In this document: positions 45,091 through 55,755 of the stretch, one piece after another | Layout: each line of letters begins with the position of its first letter | Position numbering within the stretch: the stretch's first letter is position 1 | DNA from: Tetraselmis striata | Lineage: Eukaryota; Chlorophyta; Chlorodendrophyceae; Chlorodendrales; Chlorodendraceae | Length of the DNA: 64,000 nt | Direction: 5' to 3' | Assembly: GCA_006384855.1 (NCBI GenBank) | Contig: VCJN01000837.1 | Span: 124,001 to 188,000, forward strand | The notes under the pieces: generated by a model | Databases searched by the model: none | What the model was told of the DNA's origin: nothing | Seen by the model: the letters and a program-made list of their open reading frames with translations, nothing else | Translations under genes and position numbers: made by a program

Positions 45091-47135
45091 AACGGATTGA
45101 CCACGAAGAAAGCAAGAGGTCGGGGCGGAAGGACCGCCAGGGAAGTTGCGCACAGCCGCACAGGGAATGTGCTGCACAGCCGCACAGGGAATGTGCTTAT
45201 GGTGGCGAGAGTCTGTGCTACTCCGAGGTTGTGAGGGTGAGAGTATTATGATTACAGTCGGCGTGGCGCCGTGCTGACACATATCAGCAGGCGCAGTGCG
45301 GCCGACAGGGCTCGGGCGCAGCCCGACATCGGGCGCGCGCTACGCGCCTTAACATGGTTATGGTAATCTAGGGTTAGTGAGGGTATAGGATACATCCTCA
45401 CAACCGGTAGTCATATACGGTATACGAGTACAAGCAGTAGCGACTAGCGGGTAAATTACTAGTCGTGTTTTAACGTAGTGTAAAATTAGATGTGACATCC
45501 AATCAAACTGGACAGTGGCAGGTAGGTGCGCGGGTGTATCGACAGAAATGCAGTCGTGACACTACCCCTAACAGAAATACCCCACACCCATGTTTTCCGG
45601 GCATGACATTGCCGTCCGTTATAGTTTCGCGACCCTTTCTATTTTTTATCGCCAGCCTCAAGGTGCCTAACACACGCACCGGAGAGAATTTTGATTCTGA
45701 CGCGTCTATCATTTGTTATGCATGGATGTGTAGTACGCTGTCTGGCGCTGTGTTTTAAAACCAATAGTCGCTGATGACCCCATCCAATATAAATCAATTG
45801 TCAATCGCCATCATCGTCAGCACATCAGGCACTACAGGGCGCGCCGCGAAAATCAGCACGAGCGCGTGTAGCGCTGGCGACACAACCACTGAGACTGCTC
45901 AGCACTGCGATACAATCACTGCTGCTGTTTTGCCACATTAGCGGCAGCAGTGATATGCAGATGATAGTGCCTTTTCGACTTATTTCCCGATCGCATTTTG
46001 CAGCTAGCCCATGTACATATGTAAGCCCATGTAAGTCAGTATAGATGCGGACGGTGCGTGATGAGTGGGCAAACTTCTCGTACCTGGCGGTACCTTGTAC
46101 GGTGATAGTTCAACAGCCCCCACGAATCATGTAATAGTAACAAATTGTGTTATATATACACACATACATATAAAAAGGGGTGCTGTGGTTTCGATGTGTT
46201 GGTCGCTTGCCTGCCTTTCAGTGGAACACATAAGTAAACACAGTCACACACAGTCGCTAATCTATACCGCTGTTGTAGCCATTTCGGGGAGACCCGTGAA
46301 AAATAAATGTGCATGTGGCAGTGTCATGGTGCACTTGGGGAAATGCAACTTTGTAGGTGGCGTAGTCTACAGAGCACCTGCTGTGTGCATCAAAATGCCA
46401 ATACTGTTACATGCTAGCGTCAGCACTGCAAATCATGGCCATGGAAGTATATCTCGACCACCAAGAGGGGCCACTTGCCATTCACTAGTCTATCATTTAT
46501 AAAACAATAAGGTTTTCCGGGTGTTTCTGAGCACACATAGCTAATAACGTCTAAAGTTCGCATTCAAATAACGAGTTACCCCCTTGTCTGATATAGCAAC
46601 CTCCAAGCTTGAGCACGCAGGCATCCATGCAATACAGTGAGTATGATGGGCACTGATTGACTCCAGTCAGGACCCTTGGCAACAGCATGACGGCATTTCT
46701 TCTGCATCACCTTGCTGCGCGGCAAGTACGTGCGAAGACATGCTGCGATTAGAGGGAACAGGCATGGAGGGTAAATGCTGTCATGCAGCACCAATTTCTT
46801 TCTGATCTATGTGTCAGCGAAGTGCGCCGGGCGTCTTGCATTCTATTGTGCAACTACCACAAGCGGCTACGGCCGAGACTCTATCTAGGGACAGCACTCA
46901 CGTGCGGCCTTGCCATGCCGGTTTCTAAGTTCCAATGCTGCTGGGCAAAACTGCTCTAGGATACTCAGTGTTGACCCATGCTTCTGGAGGCACGTTGAGC
47001 GAGGGCAAGGTCCGGCACATGTTGGGATATTTGTCAATGTGCAGCGCTAGGGCTGGATCAGAGCAAAGGCAGCATGGCTCTTGGGCATCATCCATCAGGT
47101 GGAGACAGTGGTGCAAGCAGGGCGCGAGCACTCAC

Positions 47136-47916
47136 CTGCGCCGCGGCTTTGTGCAAAGGCGTGTCGCCGTCCGTATCCTGCGCCTTAGCGTTTGCTCCGC
47201 CCTTCAGCCTACGCCATGTACAAACAGCCCGTCACCCCCTGCAGGGGATGGCCTCATGTCCAGCGCAGTGCAATCCAGGAACAAGGCAAGGCGGCATCAG
47301 GCGAAACTCTCAGAAAGTGTGCAGTCTACGTACAGTAATCGAACCACCTCAGCATGCCCCATGTAAGCCGCCCTATGCAAGGGAGTGGCGTGACCAGCGG
47401 TTGTGGCGCGGTTGACATCAGAACCTGGCACCAGCGCGGCAGCGCACAGCTCTCACTGCGCCAATCTGTGTTGTGTCTCATGACGGCTAGCGAGAAAGCA
47501 GGCATGCACACCTGCGTCAAGGAGCAGCCTCACGACAGCCACATGTCCTGCCCTGGCCGCGTAGTGCAGCGGCGTGTAGCCCGTGCCGCCCCCATTCGGC
47601 GCGCCGGTGCCGTCTGAGTGAACGCAGTCGGGCCGTCTCTCCAGGATGCGTTTCAGGCGTTCCGTCTGCCCCAGCTGAGCAGCAGTGCAAGCGCTGGCAG
47701 TGGAGCATGGCGAGCGGGCACACGGAGGAGGGGGGAGGGGGGGCTCAGTAGGCGTCGACCGCGGCAGCGAGTCGGCAAGGGTGCAGCGCAGTGCGTCAGT
47801 GCCCACCTCCGCAAAAACTCAAGCTCCTCGAGGCTCTCAGCTGTCGCTTGCTGAGTCGCGCAGCACGCGCAGTCCAGCGGGTGCCTCTCTGGGGCGCCCC
47901 CGAGCATTGCTTGCAT
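47136..47916 (-). CDS. Ankyrin-repeat protein (3' end uncertain)
   Basis: Four exons splice in phase: 47916-47807, 47693-47512, 47424-47334 and 47208-47136. The protein starts MQAMLGGAPERHPLDCACCA. It then has about three ankyrin repeats: TAAQLGQTERLKRILERRPD, GYTPLHYAARAGHVAVVRLL, ATPLHRAAYMGHAEVVRLL and DTDGDTPLHKAAAQ. TPLH and AA..GH..VV.LLL are the helix-turn signatures of the fold. Ankyrin repeats bind proteins, and no catalytic domain is visible. The frame after 47136 is unclear. A possible last exon ends at a TAG near 46925 but its acceptor is not convincing. The protein is therefore about 150 residues or slightly more. Confidence 0.8.
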
Positions 47917-48536
47917 GCCGTGAGATAGCCACGTAACCCGTTTCCAAGCCAAGCTTGTGTGGGGGACCGTCGCGCTCGCGTTGGCTTCGCCGGGACTGGT
48001 CCTACTGCGAAACACGATCGATTGTAACGACTACGATGATGACCTGCTTCTGGCCGACCCACAACACCTACGCCGTTACTTGTGCGAGACGGACACTGAT
48101 AGCGGGGCGCTGTCAACAAAGCCCCCCCCCCCCCCCCCCCGGGTCTTTATCTTCGGGCCATGTAAATGAATTTACGTGAGCTAGCAGCAGTAGGCTTTAG
48201 TCGCTACGCGCGTGATGACGCGCGACGCACTGCCAACGAGTTGCCCGATTTAAAATCAAATATGACCGCCGCTCCGCGCCGTCTGCAGCAGATAGAAGCT
48301 GCTGAGTGATTTAGTGAGGGATTATTTAAATAGCAGTGAGGAATTTCTGCTGCTACTGCTAACTTCCGATATATTATATACATATCTCAACACTCTAGAT
48401 ACAACACTCTACATGTTTTATGTCGTTGCGCACAGAAAACAGCAGCGCGTAACCTCGACTTGGTGCCCAAGCCATGGGGCTTCGGTGCAAAATGAATCGT
48501 GGAGCCTCGCGTTTGAGTGCATGCACGCCTCCTTTT
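47917..48536. other. Spacer upstream of the ankyrin gene
   Basis: It holds the presumed promoter, a short plus-strand frame (47957-48169) that ends in a C18 run and matches nothing I know, and a short third copy of the TTACGTGAGCTAGCAGCAG repeat near 48172. Confidence 0.4.
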
Positions 48537-49870
48537 TTTTTTCGCCCCCGGGACAGGACTGGCACCAGTGAAACCCTTGCAGCGTCTCGACGACGGCCGT
48601 TTAGGCAGCAATCCAGTTACGGAAAGCCCTGGGTAGGCGACGCTCCGTTATAGTCATCAAGCAAATTGCCGAAGCATTTCGCAAGACTAATTAGAGGCCA
48701 GTGACGGAATTTCCAACACTGTTGGATCACCGTCTAAAACACTGCCATCAAAATACCCGGCACTGACCACGAAAGGTCCGCCCTACCCGTTTGGGCGTCG
48801 GCCCATTCGAGTAATGCGAGTTGGGGCAAGCCCCAACCCGCGGAGCAAAGCATTTCGGGAGTGCGATACATGTGCAACAAAAAAGGCAATGTGAGGGAGG
48901 GCCCGACGCCATAGCTGGAAAAATTTCCCATTCCCAGTAAAATCCAGGGCGCCATGAAGGGAGGGGGGGACCCCGCCCAAAATAAAGGCAGTTAAGTCCT
49001 CAGGTGTTGACGCACTAACCTGACTACTAATAAAATCCCTGAACTCCGGAACTAACAACCCAAAATTATGACGGTGATACCCCCACCGCGGGCACTCCAC
49101 CAACATATGTTCGATAGTCTCAGATTCACCTCCGCCACATGCAGGGCAGTGTTCAAGGAACCGCTCAGGCATGGCATGAATCCGGGCCAATCGGCGGGCA
49201 GTGGGAAATACTCGGGTGCGTAATTGTATCATAATGTGCAACCCGGCCACAACCCCCGCGGGGACACCCACACCGTACTGTGGCAACGGGTTTGACGCAT
49301 AGGACGCCTGGACATATAAACCCCAGGTGTTATTGCGTGCTAACGATACCGACGATTCGTAACGCGCCCACACCGATGCCTTTACTAGTTTAGCGGCATC
49401 GCGCGCGGCTAGTGACCTCCACTCAAGTGGAAGGTGCGCCCCCTCAGCTAGCCCTACGTTCGCCCTAGCTAGTCGATCTAACCACCGCACAGTCCCCGAC
49501 GTCCACGTGTTAGGGCGCGCCCGACTTGGCTGATCTACTAAATGGGTTATACATGTATTCAAGTCGGATGCTTTTAGGAACGCCCGAGCCCGTGCCGCAG
49601 CGGCCGTAGCCTCTATGGGCGCAATATCCAATTCCCGCATCATCGGTGCAGTGGCTACCCCAGGGGAGTTTTTACCTACCCCAATGAGGCAACGCAAGCA
49701 CTGATTGAGTACAGTTTGTAATTTATTTGCGCCGCTAGTTCTATCCATGCCCCATACTTCACACCCATAAGTTAAAACCGGCAGTACACAGGTTATCGCA
49801 CTTGTAATTTTTTTCATCAATGGCGTTGTTTGGCGCAAGGCTAGAACCACCGAAACACCACAGCGCACCG
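48537..49870 (-). mobile_element. 5'-truncated LINE retrotransposon with intact C-terminal frame
   Basis: In minus-strand order it has the end of a reverse-transcriptase ORF, a 3' untranslated tail, the GGTTTCACTGGTGCCAGTCC motif, CGGGGGCG and an A run (seen as T at 48531-48541). It is truncated at or slightly beyond 49870. The tail is shared with at least five other sites in the window. Confidence 0.9.
48783..49868 (-). CDS. C-terminal part of a non-LTR reverse transcriptase
   Basis: 361 open codons. VLPVLTYGCEVWGMDRTSGA is the thumb-region motif found after the catalytic core of many LINE proteins (LxYGxExW). NQCLRCLIGVGKNSPGVATA follows. Near the end, HCPACGGGESETIEHMLVEC PRW is the CCHC-type cluster typical of LINE C-termini. 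The catalytic FADD-type core is absent because of 5' truncation, so the copy cannot mobilise itself. The frame has no stops, which suggests recent insertion. Confidence 0.9.
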   Translation of the reverse strand: MRCGVSVVLALRQTTPLMKKITSAITCVLPVLTYGCEVWGMDRTSGANKLQTVLNQCLRCLIGVGKNSPGVATAPMMRELDIAPIEATAAAARARAFLKASDLNTCITHLVDQPSRARPNTWTSGTVRWLDRLARANVGLAEGAHLPLEWRSLAARDAAKLVKASVWARYESSVSLARNNTWGLYVQASYASNPLPQYGVGVPAGVVAGLHIMIQLRTRVFPTARRLARIHAMPERFLEHCPACGGGESETIEHMLVECPRWGYHRHNFGLLVPEFRDFISSQVSASTPEDLTAFILGGVPPSLHGALDFTGNGKFFQLWRRALPHIAFFVAHVSHSRNALLRGLGLAPTRITRMGRRPNG

Positions 49871-49929
49871 AGCGGGTGCCAAATCGGGGAAATGGAGCAG
49901 AAATCTAAATTCCGCAGTACGTTGGTTAG

Positions 49930-51466
49930 TTATAAAGAATAGTTTATCGTCTTTGTCGCGTATTTCCCGGTATATTATACTTGTATGCTTGCTGCGTAGC
50001 ATTGTGCTGAAACGGCCTCCCGTTGGCCGCAACTGCGGACGGGCAGTGCCCGTCTGGCTCACGGAGGGGGGCCATCCTCACGGCGTCATGCCCCAGCCGA
50101 ACGGGCAGCATCACATGCCTTGGAAATATGATGGGTACATAGTCTAATTATCTCATTGGGATGCTATACAAACATTAAACTGGAGGTTGGGGGCTACAGG
50201 GGCGGGGCCCCATGTGCCCCCGATTCAAGAAACCGTTCGACATTTCAATTCGATTCAAAAAGCCGTGTTTTCGGAAATACACACCCGGCCTCAACCCCTC
50301 CCGCGGGAGCGGTTGAGGCAGCTCTCTACTCATAGATCGTACAAGTGCTAGTAGGGGCCCGGCCCACACGCAGCCCGCTGGTTGTCAGTTTGCGGTCAAT
50401 CTAGTAATCGGTCAATTCGTCTGTCGCATGTGCGTATAATGATCATCGACAGATAGGACGCGTGTGTATATATAAGACTGACTGGACCAAATATGATGCT
50501 GATGGATAAACCGCGGGGTACCACCGGTATTGGTACCGGTACAGATTTTAAATTCAGCACATAGCCAATTATGTGTTGTTTGTACGGCTTAGTCTAACAA
50601 GCAAGATGACTTATATAGAACAACAACAACAATATGGCGATATCATCTACATATGATTTCTGACAGCCCCCCGCGACGGCGGCGACCGGATGGGAGATAG
50701 TTGGCACCGCGCGATGGCCACGACACCCCATCGCGTGCCGCTCGACAGCAGCTCGGCAGCCGCTCAAACTTCAAATACACCGACTGATGATCTTTGGAAT
50801 AACAACATTATGTAAAGGAACATTTAAATGTACCCACTGCCGAGATGAGTGATGATGCCTGGTAATTAATACCTGCATGGGTACTTTGACGAGTGATAGC
50901 CACTTAGCTACGGTCGCGTAAACCCCATGAATAAATGCACTTCCCCTTTGGGCTGCAAGACAATACTATCGCAAGAGGTACCGGTAGATGTACTCAATAT
51001 TGGGCAAACAGATGCCACCACTACCTGCTGCATTTCGGTATTAATCATACCGAATATCAATTTATTCTTATCTTCATGGAATAACGATGGGTGATGTTTT
51101 AACATGCGCCTGCATCACTGCCACACCTTACCAGGAACAGTCGTCAACAACAGGAATACACCGTGAACCCCGAAGCGTGATTACAGTATGCATGCAACAT
51201 TAACACTCATATCCAGCTCGGCTATGGGATGGCGGTTGCGTACAGGTTTTGCGTTCCCAGTTGTGCTGGCCTCCAGGCGTATTGATGTTACACCTTCCCA
51301 GCTAAACAGCTGATAATGGCCAGTCCTTACAACAGAGCCAGCTTGAGTCGATAAATAGTATGTAACCCCCCCCCCCCCCCCCCCCCCCACGGTGGCTTAA
51401 CTCTTCAACGAATGGGTGGACGGCTAGATTTCCACCTACTCATCTATACATCGCAACGTTTGCTTC
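49930..51466. other. Spacer between LINE copy and bestrophin-like gene
   Basis: About 1.5 kb with mixed composition. It includes GGTACCGGTAC-type palindromic words near 50518-50542 and a C run near 51366-51388. No gene is recognised. Confidence 0.5.
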
Positions 51467-53160
51467 TCAGTGCTTTGGGAGCACTGTAGCGGTCACTGCC
51501 GGCGGGAACCCATGTTCCGAGCAGGTATGCAGCATGCGCAGGGAGTTGCGCCACAGGTTGTCCAAATCCACAGAGAGGTCGTAGTCAGTTGGGCCGTTGC
51601 CAACAGGGTCACTCAGGTAGGCTGCCACCTCGTACAAAACGTACATTAGGAACATTAAGAGCCACGCTGCAAGCAGGGTGATGGCGCCAGCGGCGATGCA
51701 CGGGTTGGAGTCTCCTTGCGCATTCGCTGCTTGAAAACACTCGCCTCGCAGGGACCTGCCCCAGTAGTTGGCGGCATTCCATCCAACACATAGTATGATA
51801 ATGTGGACGCTGAGGCACATGCTGTGGAAGTAAGGGCGCGGGACTTGCAGCAGCTGCCGCCCAATCTGCTTGGCACTGAGGCCGCGGATGGTTCCGAGAT
51901 GAGTCAGCAGTGCAGCCATCTCCGGGATCGCCAGCACGCCGGCGTCATACGCCTCGCGGACAATTGCAGTGGCCCAGGAGTAGATGACCGTGGAAAAGTC
52001 GCCTCCCGATGCCAGCAGCAACTCAACCTCTGCGGTCTCAAGCAGGCCTCTGGAGTGTGCCAGGCTCCATTTCTTCTCGTCCATTGGGCCGCTCATGCTG
52101 GCGTAATTAGCAAACATCATCGCGTTGGCATAGCGGAGCACTGCCCGTGCCTGTTGGCACACCACCCAGGAGAACAGTCAAGCGAAGTTGGGTGCCTTCA
52201 CGGCGAGAAGAAGGTCAGCAGGCAGAGGAGGAGTGAACGGCAATAGATCCCACCACCGCTCCTCCCACCGTAAGAATCAATGTATCTGCAGTAATGAAAG
52301 AGGCCACCCACCTTGCTATAGCTCCAGCCCACCAGGCGAGGCGCGAGACCTGTGGCGATCGTGATGGAGCCATTTGTACGGAAGATCTCGTCAGCGCGGG
52401 CGCGGTAAGTAGCGTAGACGCTTGCGCTATAAAAGGTGACGGTGAAGATGCCGACAGAGTGCAGGCGGCCTTCAGTGGCCGGCTGGATGGTAAGGCTGCT
52501 CACCAGAGGGCTGTCATGCAGGAAGGAGAAGAGTAGGACAAACGCCAGGAAAATACCCTGGTGCAACCAGAAGAGGTTCTTGTTGAAGGCGACCTGCCAG
52601 GCAGAGCCTGGCCAGATGGTCAGGGTGTCAGAGAAGCGGTAAAAGGTGTAGGATGGGTGGCCAGGGACACCCATACGCAGAGGGGCCGGGCCATCGGCGG
52701 TCTTGAGATTGCGGGTGAACTGCAAGGACTGGGCGCCCCACTTCGGAACATCCGTTGGCTTCAAAGGGTACGGGTCGCTCTCGCAGCCGTCCTCCATTCC
52801 AAACTCCAAGGGGGGCGGGGAGGAGGAGGGGGGGGGGGGGGGGGGGGGGGGGGGTTCCGCTGCCTTGGCCAAGCTGCTCAGCCCAGATGTGTGGGCTGGA
52901 CTCCGGAGAAGAGGCTTATCGTCGTCGAGTCCCTGCGGTGAGGTTGGAAACCCGCCGCAAATAAAACGGCGAGCGAGCGCGAATGCGGCAGAATTGCACT
53001 TCCGCGTGGCTTCCGTACAACCAGTCGTAACAGTAGCAATCACGATCAAAATAACAGCGGGTGACACTGGTCCTGACGACGATTTTGTGTCGTGGGTACC
53101 AGCACCAGGGAGGAATATACAGTGACGAGTCACGGCCCTATTCGCGGCCGGAGAATGCAA
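51467..53160 (-). CDS. Bestrophin-like (RFP-TM) membrane protein
   Basis: Two exons: 53160-52312 and 52150-51467 (TGA at 51469-51467), joined in phase at SYSK|ARAVLRYANAMMF. Exon 1 carries a hydrophobic stretch near its start (VILIVIATVTTG), a poly-Pro tract coded by a C homopolymer, then LFWLHQGIFLAFVLLFSFLH and RADEIFRTNGSITIATGL. Exon 2 has GPMDEKKWSLAHSRGLLETA, IRGLSAKQIGRQLLQVPRPY, two hydrophobic helices (MCLSVHIIILCVGWNAANYW, TLLAAWLLMFLMYVLYEVAA) and YLSDPVGNGPTDYDL. The order of elements and the closing helix followed by DPVGNG...D resembles bestrophin-type anion channels, which end in NPFGEDDDDFE. The match is by pattern only. The start codon is uncertain because the poly-Pro tract may be intronic, and MEDGCESDPYPLK is an alternative start. 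Confidence 0.6.
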
Positions 53161-53787
53161 GACGGTGCGCTGTAAGCCTACCAGAAAGGTGAGCTGGACG
53201 TCGTCAACGCTGACGGACGGATGAGAGCGCTTCGCGCCGGTTCGTCGCGCCGGATGGATGCCCCGAGTCGAGCCTAACCCACCAGGAGGGGGCTGCTGCG
53301 CTGCTCAGACGATACAGTACTGGGTTTGCGCGCCCCTCGCGGAGGCGCGGCGCGAGCGGCTCGCGGCGCGCGGCGTCACTCCGAGTAGCCCGTCATCGGC
53401 AATATACGGTATAGTACCGGTAGCACTGTAGCAGCATTAAGTAGAGCACTACTGTAGTGTAGTAGTAGCAGTAGTATCTCCTATACTGGTGTGAATTACA
53501 AACAGGCCAGTATAAACACAAAAAGCGAAGTGCAGACGGCCAAGTCTGATGCATGTGCCCGTGCTCATTGGGCACCCTCTTCTGGTGCTGCTTCCACCTC
53601 GCAACTGCTGTAGTGGACGTTTTCTATTGCCTATTCGGGTGGTTTCCTGATCGCCTTTTGCAGTTACCTCGTGTCACTAATAAACACAAAGGGCCAGTAG
53701 TAAAGGTATGTCCTAGGAAAGTATATACTAGTAAAGGCATCGGTGTGGGCGCGCGCGTTACGAATCGTCGGCATCGTTAGAACGCAA
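53161..53787. other. Spacer upstream of the bestrophin-like gene
   Basis: GC-rich next to the gene, then AT-rich with GTAGTAGTAGCAG-like words. No gene is recognised. Confidence 0.4.
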
Positions 53788-54603
53788 TAAAACCTGGGGT
53801 TTATATGTCCAGGCGTCTTATGCGTCAAACCCGTTGCCACAGTACGGTGTGGGTGTCCCCGCGGGGGTTGTGGCCGGGCTGCACATTATGATACAATTAC
53901 ACACCCGAGTATTTCCCACTGCCCACCGAAGCGATTGCCCCGGATTCATGCCATGCCTGAGCGGTTCCTGGAACACTGCCCTGCATCTGGCGGTGAATCT
54001 GAGACTATCGAACATATGTTGGTGGAGTGTTTGCGGTGGGCGGGGGTATCACCGTCATAATTTTGGGTTGTTAGTTCCGGAGTTTAGGGATTTAATTAGT
54101 AGTCATGTTATTGCGTCAACACCCGAGCGAGGACTTAACTGCCCCTCATTTTGGGCGGGGTCCCCCCCTCCCTTCACGGCGCCTTGGATTTTACTGGGAA
54201 TGGGAAATTTTTCCAGCTATGGCGTCGGCCGGGCCCTCCCTCACATTATTGCCTTCTTTGTTGCACATGTATCGCACTCCCGAAATGCTTTGCTCCGCGG
54301 GTTGGGGCTTGCCCCAACTCGCACTACTCGAATGGGCCAACGCCCAAACGGGTAGGGCGGACCTTTCGTGGTCAGTGTCGGGTATTTTGATGGCAGTGTT
54401 TTAGACGGTGATACAACAGTGTCGGAAATTCCGTCACTGGCCTCCAATTAGTCTTGCAGAATGCTTCGGCAATTTGCTTGATGACTATAACGGAGCGTCG
54501 CGTACCGAGGGCTTTCCGTAGCTGGATTTCTGCCTAAACGGCCGTCGTAGAGACGCTGCAAGGGTTTCACTGCAAGTCCTGTCCCGGGGGCGAAAAGAAA
54601 GTA
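53788..54603 (+). mobile_element. Second 5'-truncated LINE copy, frame broken
   Basis: It matches the 48537-49310 copy in opposite orientation, from AACCTGGGGTTTATATGTCC to the tail CAGTCCTGTCCCGGGGGCG followed by AAAAGAAA. The reverse-transcriptase tail frame (53834-54355) contains shifts: the CCHC cluster is destroyed, while HRHNFGLLVPEFRDLISSHV and the C-terminus remain. A 7-base deletion removes part of the TGGTGCCAG motif. Confidence 0.9.
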
Positions 54604-55755
54604 AAGGTATTTCCTCCTGGTAGCGTATCCGTTGCTGGATTTCCTTCTGGATTTAAACATGGAATTCTTGAATGTTGCAGCTAGCATACTAATCAGTATA
54701 TCCGTAGCAGTATATAGTACAGAGTATTGTATATTGGGAGTGGCCTGGGATTGTGTGCTGGGGAGAGCGTCCCTATTGCGTGGAGCGGCGGCAGGCGCGG
54801 GTGGCGATGCCTGGTCGGGGGCTGCCATGGCGGTTCCCGCCTCTGGTGGTGGCCCATAGGTGGATTTCCTCCCGGATTTCTGTATGGATTTCTTGAATGT
54901 TGCATCTAGCACATGTAATCACCACGACGTATTGTAGTGCACGCACGCAGCGCCATCAGAACGAAGGATTTACCAGTACGAGCAGCCGCATCGCTACTGC
55001 TGGTACGATCGTCGTGCGGGTAGTACCCGTACGTTATATATTCTAGCAGACGGACGGTGCTCGTACAGTAATCCACAAAGAAGTATTTGCACACAAGCAG
55101 AAATCGCGATTGGCGTTCGGTATACGGTATTACTGACAGCGCAAGTATTAAAACACTGTAATACATACAACCATTGTTACTGGCCAATAATAACTGGCGA
55201 GCAGCTCTGCATACCTGATGATTTGTCGAAAATTTTTGTGGCTGTATACCGGCACAGCACCGTTTACGGCGAGACTAAGCGGCAGACCCTGACGGTGATC
55301 CATATGCTGTCAACACTCATGGCGATCACTGCTCACTGCCGCCACGGCGGCCATGGAGAGTTGCTGCGCTGGGCATGCTGTAATTCACATCTATGGAAGC
55401 TGTCGTGGCGGTGCTTGATGACTGTTTTCCATTATATGGCAACATGACAAACCCATTGAATGATGCGGAGTAATTATTTCGTTTAAACTCCCCGTTAACA
55501 TGACAGTGATGCTAAATGCAATCACCGGAGGGAATCCTCTCATTAAATGTCAACAGCCATCTAGGGACTGCCATCGGAAAAATCTATCTATTCAATGTCC
55601 CGATTGAGGCGAGCTTATCATTGGCCCCCATTGGCTCTATTATAATGTTAGCCCTGTGCATGTTGCAGCAAGAGCATGTACAAACCGCATGTATGCTACA
55701 CTAGGAAAAAATACAGTTATTCATGACACAAATAGTGACTGGGTCTACCGCAATC
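54604..55755. other. Spacer 3' of the transporter
   Basis: It contains two related blocks (TGGATTTCCTTCTGGATTT... near 54632 and TGGATTTCCTCCCGGATTT near 54860) that flank a GC-rich core. No gene is recognised. Confidence 0.4.

Larger units (their letters stand above)
42387..46920. other. Repeat-rich spacer without a recognised host gene
   Basis: This holds dispersed repeat copies at 42950-43190 and 44804-45090 and a LINE tail at 43434-43495. A broken minus-strand frame at 43922-43590 (YNDVAFRYALEVAQRSNMPP) is probably a mobile-element remnant. A 145-codon frame at 46065-46502 has no family I can name. A CTG-type repeat near 42150-42200 belongs to the preceding gene. Confidence 0.5.
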
